64,000 nt of DNA from the NCBI RefSeq assembly GCF_014646355.1, contig NZ_BMNH01000027.1:1-64000 (forward strand), given 5' to 3'. The notes below the pieces were generated by a model. It searched no databases. It saw only the letters and a list, made by a program, of their open reading frames with translations, and was not told where the DNA came from. Origin of the DNA: Nonomuraea cavernae. GTDB lineage: Bacteria; Actinomycetota; Actinomycetes; Streptosporangiales; Streptosporangiaceae. Positions 18,102 to 26,096 of this stretch are shown here, one piece after another. The position numbers were made by a program, and so were the translations under genes. The number at the start of each line of letters is the position of its first letter. Positions within the stretch are counted from its first letter, which is position 1.

Positions 18102-18450
18102 TCGGCGCCGGCTACGCACGCCAGCGCGTGGGCGCCGAGAAAACGAGAGGCGCGCGGCGCGGGGGGCGGCGATGACCGCGCGATGCAGGCCAGGGCCGTG
18201 GCCAGATCCTCACTCGTACAGCCGCTGGCGATCGTGTCATCCGGCGCGTGCGCGGCAAGCTCGGCACCGAACGCGTCGCAGGCGTCGCGACGGGCAACCA
18301 GGCTCCGAATCCGCCGCCCGCCGGCGTGATCGTCGGCCGGCCCGAGCGCCAGCGCGGATACGATGATCGCAGGTACGGCCGGTCGGGGCAGTCGAGCACG
18401 GCGAGCGCGCGAGCGGCGCCCCGACCCAGTCGCCGGCGATGACCGCGACG

Positions 18451-18690
18451 ACCGGCACGGTGAACCGCCCCGGGTTTGATGGAGACATCGAAGACCCGGA
18501 AGGATGCCGACCATGGCTGCTCGCCTACACACGCGGGTTGGCCGAGTACATGGAGGTGTGCGAGCGCGAGGGCGTCGACCCGGTGACAGCCGGCCGGGCG
18601 CACATCGGCTTGTTCGTTCGGGCGTTGACCGAGCGTCCCAGCCGCCGGGGCGCGAACGTCGTCGCGCTTAGTACTGATGGCCCGTCCGAT
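18451..18690 (+). pseudogene. Tyrosine recombinase/integrase, N-terminal SAM-like domain fragment
   Basis: The frame within 18439-18792 encodes PWLLAYTRGLAEYMEVCERE, then GVDPVTAGRAHIGLFVRALTE and RPSRRGANVVALSTDG. This is the core-binding (SAM-like) domain of an XerC/phage-type integrase, ending at the point where the intact protein would continue into the domain linker. The catalytic domain (R-H-R-Y) is absent. The 187-bp att-like repeat copy 2 begins about 95 bases later, so the fragment is the leftover of an element whose integrase gene abutted its attachment site. Confidence 0.7.
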
Positions 18691-18784
18691 GCCGCAGTGC
18701 CGGGCCACACCGTGCACGGATCCGAACACGATCTGGACAACCTTTACGGTGCTGGCACGTTCCATGGCGCCTCCCTCTTGAGGA

Positions 18785-18971
18785 GACCGTAGGGGGACCG
18801 GCAGTCTCGGACACTCCCGCTTCAGGACGGCATTTCCGACACTGTCCGGCCCACCCACGACGTACCTACCTGCAGGAATGCCACAGAGCGGCGAGGCCCG
18901 ACATCACCCGATTCGTTGATCCACAGACTCATAATCCGTGGGTCGTAAGTTCAAGTCCCACCCGCCCTACT
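18785..18971 (+). repeat. Direct repeat copy 2 with tRNA(CAU) 3' half: attachment-site-like
   Basis: This is the second copy of the 187-bp repeat described at 13303-13489, in the same orientation, starting 5,482 bases after it. It again ends in a CAU tRNA 3' half, but here two base changes (GTAAG for GTGGG) break the T-arm, so this copy cannot fold as a tRNA end. The degenerate copy lies downstream of the integrase scrap. The two copies frame a 5.3-kb segment and together look like the two attachment junctions of an integrated element, or of tandem integrations, now partly decayed. Confidence 0.75.
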
Positions 18972-19136
18972 TCTCTTGATCAGTGAAAACCCCGCCTGAA
19001 CGGCGTGGAGCGGAGCCGGTGTTATGGCCGGTGTGCCTGTCGCTGCCGTACGGGAGCGTGAGGCAGACAAGGGCACGCGTGATTTTGTGGTCTCACCGGG
19101 CAGCGCTTGCAGGAGAGTTCTGGCAGCGCTTGCAGA

Positions 19137-19493
19137 TCAACTTGATCGTCGCAGGGAGTCGACGTACTGATGGGCGGCGTGCGCCGCGCTTCGCCACAGT
19201 ATGAGGGTTGCCGTGCCGCTTCCTTGGGCGGGAAAGGCGACCCATTCCCGCATGGTCCGCGTTCCCATGGTCACGTGTTCGGCGGCTCCCGCGTCGACGA
19301 GCTGGCAAGCTCGCTGGTGCGGGAGTTTCACGATGAGCTCACCATCATGACCGAGAAACGCGAAGATCTTGCCGCCGGCGCGGAGGCCTGGGCTGCGGAA
19401 CATCGTTCCCATGGTGACGTCAGGTTGGTCGCTGAAGTCTTCGGCGATCTCCTCGAGGAGATCGCGGTTCGGCATGTCTCGACCGTCAGGCAT
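19137..19493 (-). CDS. TfoX N-terminal-domain family protein
   Basis: This 118-aa protein belongs to the TfoX_N (Sxy-like) fold. It has the pattern DVTMGTMFRSPGLRAGGKIF, then AFLGHDGELIVKLP, RACQLVDAGAAEHVTMGTRT and MREWVAF. The short single-domain forms in actinomycetes are of unknown function. Despite the TfoX name, there is no evidence of a competence role. ATG 19493 overlaps the end of the HxlR regulator gene by 8 bases, and ATG 19475 is possible. The overlap indicates a two-gene operon with the regulator. Confidence 0.75.
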   Translation of the reverse strand: MPDGRDMPNRDLLEEIAEDFSDQPDVTMGTMFRSPGLRAGGKIFAFLGHDGELIVKLPHQRACQLVDAGAAEHVTMGTRTMREWVAFPAQGSGTATLILWRSAAHAAHQYVDSLRRSS

Positions 19494-20136
19494 CGGCTTG
19501 CCCTTTTTCCGGTAGAAGGCGTTCGAGTGCCGCCATGGAGCCGTCGACGACCATTCCCTGGGTCGTGGCTGCCTGCGGGGTCATGAGTCCTGTGAAGAGT
19601 GCGACGAGCACCTGCGGCGGCGCGGTGATCGTGGCTTCGGGTTGGCGCTGGCTCGAGCAGGGGCGCACGTCGATCTGGCCGTGGTCGGCGGTGATGTCGC
19701 AGCCGTCGTCCAGGTCGCCGAGGCGCACGGTGATGGCCGGCTCGTCAGGTGAGCCGTCTCGGCACAGATGGCGCAGTGGCAGCGAGAACCAGTGCATTCT
19801 GAACTCATCGCCGACTGGTGGCGTGATCATCAGGGGTGCGCCCCAGCGCGTCAGCTCGCGCACCACGCCGCTGAGATCCTGGCCGCGGGCGGTGAGGCTG
19901 ATCAGCGTCGCGGCGATCGGTGGCGGCTCGTCGCGCCGGATGATCAGGCCGGTCGACTCCATCTCGCGCAGGCGCTCGGCGAGCAGGTTGCTGGCGATGC
20001 CGGGCAGCCCGCGGCGCAGGTCGGAGAACCGGCAGGGTCCTTGGGTGAGTAGTTCGCGGACGATGAGCAACGTCCAGCGGTCGCCAACCAGGTCCAGAGC
20101 ACGGGCCATCGAACAGTACTGGTTGTACGAGCGCAT
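19486..20136 (-). CDS. HxlR-family winged-helix transcriptional regulator
   Basis: This is a 216-aa MarR/HxlR-type regulator. The N-terminal 110 residues carry the HxlR hallmark: YCSMARALDLVGDRWTLLIV at residues 7-26, then RELLTQGPCRFSDLRRGLPG, the recognition helix ASNLLAERLREMESTGLI, and a wing. The C-terminal part (APPQVLVALFTGLMTPQAAT) resembles the sterol-carrier-like ligand domain often attached in this subfamily. It is transcribed away from the SnoaL-like gene, with a perfect 6-bp inverted repeat in between (20157-20175), so it likely controls itself and that neighbour. The inducer is unknown. Confidence 0.88.
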   Translation of the reverse strand: MRSYNQYCSMARALDLVGDRWTLLIVRELLTQGPCRFSDLRRGLPGIASNLLAERLREMESTGLIIRRDEPPPIAATLISLTARGQDLSGVVRELTRWGAPLMITPPVGDEFRMHWFSLPLRHLCRDGSPDEPAITVRLGDLDDGCDITADHGQIDVRPCSSQRQPEATITAPPQVLVALFTGLMTPQAATTQGMVVDGSMAALERLLPEKGQADA

Positions 20137-20156
20137 GGCCCCAGCCTAAGCCCTAT

Positions 20157-20175
20157 CGGTTGTAATTCTCAACCG
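20157..20175. promoter_or_regulatory. Candidate HxlR operator
   Basis: CGGTTG-TAATTCT-CAACCG is a perfect inverted repeat in the 88-base gap between the divergent HxlR and SnoaL-like genes. A second, looser pair (ATGGT 20177-20181, ACCAT 20193-20197) follows. The position 20 bases upstream of the regulator start fits autoregulation. The binding itself is inferred. Confidence 0.6.
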
Positions 20176-20224
20176 AATGGTTTACTTTCTCTACCATTCA
20201 TCAACGATGATCGAGGGAGATCAC

Positions 20225-20605
20225 ATGGCTTTCCTCAGCGAGCACGCGCATTGTGCGCTCAAGGACTACTACCGGGTTCTGACGGGCGGGATCGACAATT
20301 ACGCGGACGGCCGCGAGCTTGCTCCCCTTCTGACCGACGACCTCGAATTCGAAGGCCCCATCGCTGGACGCGTCACCGGGGCGGCCCCTTTCCGGCAGGG
20401 CGTCAAAGGGTTCATCGCCAACGTCAGCAAGATCGACGTGATCCAGGAGGTGAACGGGCCCGAGGGCAGCGCCGTTCTCTACGAGGCCCACCTGCCCAGG
20501 GGCACCGTCAGGCTCGCCGAGTTCTTCACCTTCACCGACGGCAAGATCCAACGGCTTCGCCTCCACTACGACCCCGCCGCCTACATCGCCGCCGGAGGAG
20601 CCTGA
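20225..20605 (+). CDS. SnoaL/NTF2-like protein
   Basis: This 126-aa single-domain protein of the SnoaL/NTF2-like fold has a first helix AFLSEHAHCALKDYYRVLTG, then DDLEFEGPIAGRVTGAAPF, RQGVKGFIANVSKIDVIQEV, and the final strands FFTFTDGKIQRLRLHYDPAA. The fold serves as isomerase, hydrolase or ligand binder. The acidic pocket residues cannot assign a reaction here. ATG 20225 is chosen because GAGGGAG lies 8 bases upstream, and the frame before it lacks homology. It is the divergent partner and probable target of the HxlR regulator. Confidence 0.8.
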   Translation: MAFLSEHAHCALKDYYRVLTGGIDNYADGRELAPLLTDDLEFEGPIAGRVTGAAPFRQGVKGFIANVSKIDVIQEVNGPEGSAVLYEAHLPRGTVRLAEFFTFTDGKIQRLRLHYDPAAYIAAGGA

Positions 20606-20769
20606 CCATGCTCAGCCTCGGCTCCGGCGTCCGCCGACCTGACTCCTCCGGCGCACGTTGCGCCGATGCCGCACGGAGGCTTCGGCGCCGCCAGCCGGCG
20701 AGGACACCGAGTTCGTGATGCTGGCGCACGAACGCTTTGACGGGCGTGCGGTCGATCGGTTCGACGCTT

Positions 20770-20900
20770 TGACGCGCTCCCCGGCGTGAACGCCGGGGAA
20801 TCAGGCACGGGTTTCCGTCCAGCGGCGACGATCTGGCGCCCTTCGGCCCGGATGTTGATCTCGGCGTTGACATCCCGGTCGTGGGTGACTCCACACGGGG
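20770..20900 (-). pseudogene. TnpB (IS200/IS605 OrfB) C-terminal fragment
   Basis: On the minus strand the sequence reads SPCGVTHDRDVNAEINIRAE then GRQIVAAG. This matches the second half of the TnpB zinc ribbon and the final RuvC aspartate block (CGxxHDRDxNAAxNI). The rest of the RNA-guided nuclease is absent. Immediately downstream (20779-20798) is a 9-bp hairpin typical of the right end of IS605-group elements. Confidence 0.65.
20779..20798. repeat. IS605-type right-end hairpin
   Basis: CCCCGGCGT-GA-ACGCCGGGG is a perfect 9-bp stem next to the TnpB tail. In intact elements such a hairpin lies at the right end and within the 3' region of the guide RNA. Here it is a relic. Confidence 0.6.
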
Positions 20901-20954
20901 ACTTCGGGATCGCCAAGCTGGTCTCGGAGACGGCCACCCGGCTGACCGCCACCG

Positions 20955-21492
20955 GAATGCGGACCTGGCGCCCTTCTGGGACCAGTTGCTGGCGACCGCG
21001 CTGGCTAAAGACCTCAGGAACGCCACCGGGATGCCGCGGCGATGCGACAGGCCATCGAAACCGGCTTATCCGCCCCCCATCACCCAGGCGCCTCCGCTGC
21101 CCCAGCCCCCCGCGTCCGCACGGCTACCCGGCTTGAGGCCCCCCACCTACCGAACCGGCGCCCACCGCCCCCTTGCGCCGGCCGCCCACGCATCCGGATC
21201 TCCCGGTCTCGGGGAGCGGTCCGCGCCCGAACCCGCAACGCAAAATCACGTCACTGCCGCGCCGCACCGGGTCCTGACCCGCCGCCGCCTGCTCACCGGG
21301 CTGGGCACCGCACGCTTGGCCGCCGCCCTGCCGGCCGCTTACCACGCCTTCAATCGGGGAGACACCGCCACCCTCCTCGGCCAGCCCCTCACCGGCCACG
21401 ACGGCGTCGTCTACTCCGTGGCATTCAGCCCAGACAGCAAGATCCTGGCCACCGGCAGCAGGGACGCGACCGTGCGGTTGTGGCAACTGTGA
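20955..21492 (+). pseudogene. Serine/threonine kinase-WD40 fusion remnant
   Basis: Pieces in two frames reconstruct the middle of an actinobacterial protein kinase with WD40 repeats. The first is a kinase C-lobe end (FWDQLLATALAKD in one frame, then MRQAIETGLSAP in another from 21042). A proline-rich linker and a basic-then-hydrophobic membrane anchor TRRRLLTGLGTARLAAALPA follow. The last piece is one WD40 blade, LTGHDGVVYSVAFSPDSKIL with ATGSRDATVRLWQL, before a stop. At least one frameshift and both ends are missing. It was probably carried in as a rearrangement fragment. Confidence 0.6.
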
Positions 21493-21589
21493 GTGAATCG
21501 GCGAGGTTATCCCGAGCGTGATCCCAGGGGCCAAGGTACCTATGCGTAGCGACCGTCACTCTTTGTGCTCGGGTGCCCGGGGTCCGGCG

Positions 21590-22089
21590 GCCGTTAGCCG
21601 CAGTCGGACGGTTCGACTGTCCCACGTGTGAGGCGCCTGCGGGCAGCGCCTGCCGGACTCGGGGCGGCAAGGTCGCGCCGAAGTCCCACACGCCTCGCTT
21701 CATGCTGGTGCCCAGTTGCGGGCCGAACTGGAGGTGCGGACCCCGCCGACGCATGGCGCGGGCCATGCCTGGCAGGCGGGCCCGGCCGTTCAGACGGTGC
21801 CGGCGGCAGCGGCCAGGCCGACGCGGGTCGGCTACGCCCGCTGCAGCATCGCGCAACAGGAGCTACAGAGCCAGCTCGACGCTCTGGCCGAGGCGGGCTG
21901 TGAACCGATCTTCTAGGCGAAGATCAGCATCCGGCTTCTTGGCGAAGATCAGCACCCGGGTCAAGGCACGCAAGAACAAGGGCCGACATCCCTCGGGCCA
22001 GCGTCTACCGGATCCTGGCCGACGACGATGGGGTGCCGCGGCTACCTGAGCGCAGCGTGCGGCAGTCCGAGCTCGTCTTCAACGGCTGA
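21590..22089 (+). pseudogene. Serine recombinase (resolvase) with N-terminal zinc ribbon, decayed
   Basis: Three frame segments align to one resolvase-like protein. The first is CPTCEAPAGSACRTRGGKVA and SHTPRFMLVPS, a zinc-ribbon leader seen in some actinobacterial resolvases. The second is the catalytic N-terminus RVGYARCSIAQQELQSQLDA with LAEAGCEPIF (21716-21916; the serine of YARCS is the nucleophile position), then a stop where SEKISTRVKAR should continue. The third is a C-terminal helix-turn-helix remnant RADIPRASVYRILADD. A direct duplication of GCGAAGATCAGCA around 21918 and 21941 accompanies the break. Confidence 0.65.
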
Positions 22090-22355
22090 TCGGGCCCAGC
22101 TCGCCGAGGCGGGGGTGCCGCCCGACCGTGTTGTCTCGGGTGATCCATCGGAACACCGCCAGGCGGGCGGTCTGGGGGTCGGGCCAGCGGTGCACGCCCT
22201 TTCGTCCGCGAACAAGAAATCTGGCCGCCCAGCTAGAGTACGGCCTGTCCGCGCCTGGATACGGTCAGTGGTTCACCACGCCTCGCCCACGCTTACGATC
22301 TTCCGGCTGGTCGCCCGCACCGCCTGGAGCGCCGGCCGCGCAGCGGCCCGGGCAC

Positions 22356-22832
22356 TTAGGTGTCGGCGGTCAACATGATGCTGGCATGCCCCAACGTGCC
22401 CTGCGCCACCTTCAGCTCAGTGCCCGACGCCGGCGCCAACGTCGCAGCTCCGCGGCACAGGTCGTGCAGCCGGATCGGCGGCAGCCCGCTGGCGGCTGTT
22501 CGCGTCCGTACGGGACCGGCCGCGCTGTGGGCGACCGCCGTGACCGGCTCGCCACCGCCGATCCGCTTGATCTGCGAGGTCAGCAGGACCGTGACGCGAT
22601 CTCCTGGTTGAGGAGGCTTGCTCTCGCCGTAACGCGAGGTGATCTCGACCCTCTGGCCATCGCGGGTCGTGAAGCGGAAGACGGGATAGCACGCATTGCT
22701 GTCAGGGTCACTGCTCCTCTCCAGGCCGGTGACCACGCCCGGTACCCGAACCCCGCGGGCGCGGAACCGCTGTGGCCTGCGCAGGATCCAGACGCCGCAC
22801 GCCAGGTTTGCCAACCCGAGAATAAAGAGCAT
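22356..22832 (-). pseudogene. Chimeric DUF3592 protein fragment joined to an integrase tail
   Basis: From 22832 the minus strand encodes a DUF3592-like membrane protein (MLFILGLANLACGVWILRRP, RARGVRVPGVVTGLERSSDP, YGESKPPQPGDRVTVL), a near copy of the intact gene at 37678. After about 90 residues it loses homology. The same frame ends in LPPIRLHDLCRGAATLAPAS and GTELKVAQGTLGHASIMLTA, the catalytic HxxR block of a tyrosine integrase. There the usual LHDLRHG is altered to LHDLCRG, removing the catalytic arginine. It is a deletion fusion of two unrelated genes and a shared non-coding middle. Confidence 0.7.
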
Positions 22833-23358
22833 GTCGGGCGAAGATGCCGATTCCAATAAGGATCACCTTTCGCTCAGACGACAATCCGCCGTTGGCAGGC
22901 GTTTCTCTGATCGACTACGCCACCGGCGGTTTGGTTCATGACCACACCTCGGCACACCGGTCGGCCGGATCACCGTGTCGACGACCGACCAGGCCAACCA
23001 CGGCTTCGTCGACGGAGCCATCGAATCGGCCTACCAAGCGGTCACCTACCTCAAGGGACTCCGCTGACCACCGGGTGAAACGCCGCCCCATCCGGACGAC
23101 TCACCCGATGTAAGGAACGAGAACGTGCTGCAGGCACGGACCTGATGGACGCGTACGACGCGACGTCGGCCCGTGCCCCGCAGGCGCGGCCGACCGGAAC
23201 CGCTGCGGTGGCCGCCGCGATCCTGCCGACAGCTCCCGGCACGGAAGTCGCCGACAGCGGCCAGGCCGACCGGCTGGCCGATCGCCCAGATGTCCTGACT
23301 TACCGGCATCGCCCGGCTTGTCGGATCGCCTCTTCGCCGGCTCCGGTTCCGGCAAGAT
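22833..23358. other. Mosaic spacer with duplicated upstream region and oxidoreductase tail
   Basis: Bases about 22858-22945 repeat, in inverted orientation, the region just upstream of the intact DUF3592 gene (37588-37675), so the duplication includes its leader. On the plus strand 22959-23066 encodes GRITVSTTDQANHGFVDGAI and ESAYQAVTYLKGLR before a stop. This resembles the C-terminus of a flavin amine oxidase or similar FAD enzyme, without the rest. The stretch 23070-23358 holds nothing recognisable apart from the leader of the lipoprotein gene. Confidence 0.4.
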
Positions 23359-24603
23359 GTGTCGGTGACCGTACCTCCCTCGCGCCGGATCACCGGACTG
23401 CTGGCCGTTGCGCTCCTGATGGCGGGCGGATGCCAGCAGGGCGAGGTGCCCTCATCCCCTCAGCCTCCCTCCTTCTCGGTTCCCTCCCCGAGCGCGAGCG
23501 CGACCACGGTGACGAAGGCGCTCGATCCCGTGGTCACCACTCCGGCCACGTGTCCGGCCACGTCCCGCCGCACCGGACAGTTCCGGGTCGGCTCCGCCTC
23601 AGGGAGCTGGGAGCTCGTCCACGTCGACCAGACTCCCGGCACCGTCATGGGCTCCGGCACCGCCGCCTCTGACGGCACCCTCTGGGCGTGGCGCCTGGGA
23701 CCTGGAGGAGCGCGCGAGCCGCGCCACTGGAACGGCAGTGGATGGGACGAGCCGGCCGCGGTCCCCGCCTCCGGCAGGCTGCTGGCGCTCGGTGCGGCCT
23801 CCGCCGACCGAGCTTGGGTGCTCGCCGACACAGAGGACGGCCACGCCGCCCTCTTGACCTGGGACGGCCGCGCCTGGCACACCGGCCCGCCGGAGCTCGC
23901 CGAGCAGCCGGCGCCCGCAGTCGACGCGCAGGGCACCTGGATCATCCTCGGAAGCGTCTCCATGCGCTGGGACGGCGCGGCATGGCAGTCCGTTCCCGTA
24001 CCTTTCCAAGCCCTGTCCCTGAGCGGCACCGCTGACACCCCATGGATGATCGGCACCCCCGGGGAGGGTTCCGACAGGCCGTCGATCGCCCGGTGGACGG
24101 GCCGCGCGTGGCAGCCCGTGCAACTGCCGACGCTGCTGTCGCCCACCGACGCCGCACCGGTCCACGGCGACACCGGACGGACCAACCTGCGGGCGGTCGT
24201 GCGGACCGGGCCGGAGGAATGGTGGGTGCTCGGCTCGTTCCAGTGGATGGAGCGCGAGGAGGCCGACTTGGAGGATGTCTTTCTGTCCCGGGCGGTGGCA
24301 ATGCGCCTGCGGGGAACCACGTGGACCTGCCTGGTGGCCGCCGAGTCGAAGCCGAAGGCGTTCACGGCGGCGGCTCCCGACGGCGAGGACGGCCTTTGGG
24401 CGGCGACCGACACCGGCACGCTCTGGCACCTGTCCTCCACCGGCCGCTGGACCAGCGAACGCCTGCCCACGGGAGAGTACGGGCCGGCGGTCGTGGAGGA
24501 CCTGGTGACGCGGGATGACACAGGAGACGTCTACGCGTTGGGCGCGGTCGGCGCTCAAGGGGAGCCGGCCGGTTCGCGTGGCGCGCTGTGGCGGCTGCGC
24601 TGA
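23359..24603 (+). CDS. Lipoprotein with repeated WDG-type propeller motifs
   Basis: This 414-aa exported lipoprotein has a signal peptide of RRITGLLAVALLMAGGCQQG with the lipobox MAGGC (lipidated cysteine near residue 25), then a serine/proline-rich stalk. The rest shows repeated tryptophan-rich blades: HWNGSGWDEPAAVPA, TWDGRAWHTGPPEL, RWDGAAWQSVPVPF, RWTGRAWQPVQLPT and RLRGTTWTCLVAA. This is the pattern of beta-propellers in actinobacterial surface proteins. No catalytic residues are evident. GTG 23359 gives the correct signal peptide. The gene stands alone between broken mobile genes. Confidence 0.75.
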   Translation: MSVTVPPSRRITGLLAVALLMAGGCQQGEVPSSPQPPSFSVPSPSASATTVTKALDPVVTTPATCPATSRRTGQFRVGSASGSWELVHVDQTPGTVMGSGTAASDGTLWAWRLGPGGAREPRHWNGSGWDEPAAVPASGRLLALGAASADRAWVLADTEDGHAALLTWDGRAWHTGPPELAEQPAPAVDAQGTWIILGSVSMRWDGAAWQSVPVPFQALSLSGTADTPWMIGTPGEGSDRPSIARWTGRAWQPVQLPTLLSPTDAAPVHGDTGRTNLRAVVRTGPEEWWVLGSFQWMEREEADLEDVFLSRAVAMRLRGTTWTCLVAAESKPKAFTAAAPDGEDGLWAATDTGTLWHLSSTGRWTSERLPTGEYGPAVVEDLVTRDDTGDVYALGAVGAQGEPAGSRGALWRLR

Positions 24604-24844
24604 ACGGCGCTCGGCGTCGTCGCGGCGATGGTGGCGGCGCCGTCCCGGTCACGGATCAAAAGCAGGCCCGGCTACCGGCGTCCTGAAGATCCATCACCAG
24701 GTTCCTAACGGCCTGGGCGACCCAGTTCCCGGTGGGGTGTGCGGTGGTGCCGAGTACGCGAGGGGTGAGAGCGAGCGATCACCGTGCGCCTTCGAGCACT
24801 CGCGTGTCCGGTCTGGGAAAGAAGAGAGACTCCCGCCTGGGCCG

Positions 24845-25290
24845 GCAGGCGGTGAAGTCGCGCTGCAGCCGGTCGGCCGCCCGCTCGTGTCCTGGGTCGG
24901 ACGTGGTGGTGCGGATCTTCTTGCCCCGGCGGACGCCTTGCAGGCCGAGCGCGCGCATCCGCCGTTCGACGGTGCAGCGGGCCACCCGGTGCCCTTCGCG
25001 CTGGAGTTGGTGCCAGATCTTGCGGGCGCCGTAGACGCCGTAGTTGGCGGCGTGGATGCGCTGGATGTGTTCGTCCAGTTCGGCGTCGCGTATGGCGCGG
25101 GGTGAGGGTGGCCGGTTCTTGGCGGCGTAGTAGGTGCTGGTGGAGATGGGGCAGCCGTGCTCGGTCAGGACACGGCAGATCGGCTCGACACCGAACACGC
25201 CGGCGTGCTGGTCGATGAAGGTCACGAGTGCGTGTGCGGCCGGTCGAGTTCGGCCGCGAAGAAAGCCGAGGCGGCCTTCAGGATCTCGTT
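24845..25290 (-). pseudogene. IS3-family transposase OrfB, truncated before the catalytic core
   Basis: Within the frame 24779-25462, the real part begins around VTFIDQHAGVFGVEPICRVL. It continues through the helix-turn-helix TEHGCPISTSTYYAAKNRPP, the HTH_21 domain NYGVYGARKIWHQLQREGHR and CTVERRMRALGLQGVRRGKK, and stops being homologous after DRLQRDFTACRP. That is just where the rve/DDE catalytic domain should start. Expression would have needed a -1 frameshift from OrfA. Confidence 0.75.
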
Positions 25291-25548
25291 GGCGCGCCGG
25301 AGTTCGGCGTTCTCCCGGCGCAGCCGCTTCAGCTCGGCCGACTCGTCGGTGGTGCGGCCGGGCCGGCTGCCCTCGTCGACCTGGGCCTGACGGACCCAGG
25401 TGCGTAGTGTCTCCGCGGTGCCGATGCCGAGTTTGGTCGCCACCGCGTTGATCGTGGCCCACTCGGTCGGGTAATCCGGCCGCACTTCGGCGACCATCCG
25501 CACCGCTCGGCGGCGCAGCTCGGCGAGGTAGGGAGACTTACCAGGCAT
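25222..25548 (-). CDS. IS3-family transposase OrfA
   Basis: This complete 108-aa OrfA has a helix-turn-helix (LRRRAVRMVAEVRPDYPTEW with KLGIGTAETLRTWVRQAQVD) followed by a leucine-zipper coiled coil (ESAELKRLRRENAELRRANE and ILKAASAFFAAEL). It binds the IS ends in partnership with OrfB. Its partner is truncated here, so the protein is probably inert or a possible repressor. The end of the frame overlaps OrfB in the usual IS3 arrangement. Confidence 0.9.
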   Translation of the reverse strand: MPGKSPYLAELRRRAVRMVAEVRPDYPTEWATINAVATKLGIGTAETLRTWVRQAQVDEGSRPGRTTDESAELKRLRRENAELRRANEILKAASAFFAAELDRPHTHS

Positions 25549-25599
25549 GGACTCGATCCTCTCAAGAGATCAAGCCTCCACCGAACCCGGGGCGATTCA

Positions 25600-25826
25600 A
25601 CTTCACCCTCTTCCTGCCGCGCGTGCCGCAGGGCGTCTGTCACCACGACCATGGCATGCTTGCGCAACCATCGCCGGACCTGTTCGCGGGACGCACCCGC
25701 GGATGAATCCAGGCCTGGCATGACGTGCACGAGACGAACCGTGACGCCTCGCATCGCGGCCTCGCGGACCGCCCATGCCACCGCCACGAGGCTGGCCCGC
25801 GAGCCGTCCACACCCACCACGATCAC
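25600..25826 (-). pseudogene. Universal stress protein, N-terminal fragment cut by IS3
   Basis: From GTG 25826 the minus strand reads VIVVGVDGSRASLVAVAWAV, then REAAMRGVTVRLVHVMPGLD and a helical region to LRHARQEEGEVE. This is the first half of a universal stress protein domain (V-G-V-D-G-S nucleotide-site strand). It stops at the IS3 left end (25599), so the GxxGxGG nucleotide loop is lost. It belongs to the same stress-gene neighbourhood as the three other universal stress genes at 26-32.4 kb. Confidence 0.75.
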
Positions 25827-26096
25827 GATGCCCCCATGCGTTACGAGCCAATTTCCGTGCCGGGTGGCTCCCCTGACGGAGGGCCGGGTGAGGGCTCGGC
25901 TTCCCCGGCGCCGGGTCATCGGCCGCATCACGATCCGGCGCCTGCTGCCATGGGACAGCGCCCTCGCACTCAGCGGCGGCGATGCGGCCACCGGGATATC
26001 ACCCGATCCGCGAGGGCCTGGACCACTGCGGCGGGGCAGTGGTCTCGATGCGGTACGCCCATGGCTCACCGAACCGCGGCTGCCCCCGGCCAGGTC

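Larger units (their letters stand above)
24779..25599 (-). mobile_element. IS3-family insertion sequence remnant
   Basis: The left end is the minus-strand sequence TGAATCGCCCCGGGTTCGG starting at 25599, a typical IS3-group terminal repeat. It is followed by OrfA (25222-25548) and the first part of OrfB, which ends near 24845 before the DDE domain. No matching right end was seen, so the 3' half of the element is gone. The left end abuts a broken universal stress protein gene (25600-25826), its likely insertion target. Confidence 0.7.
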
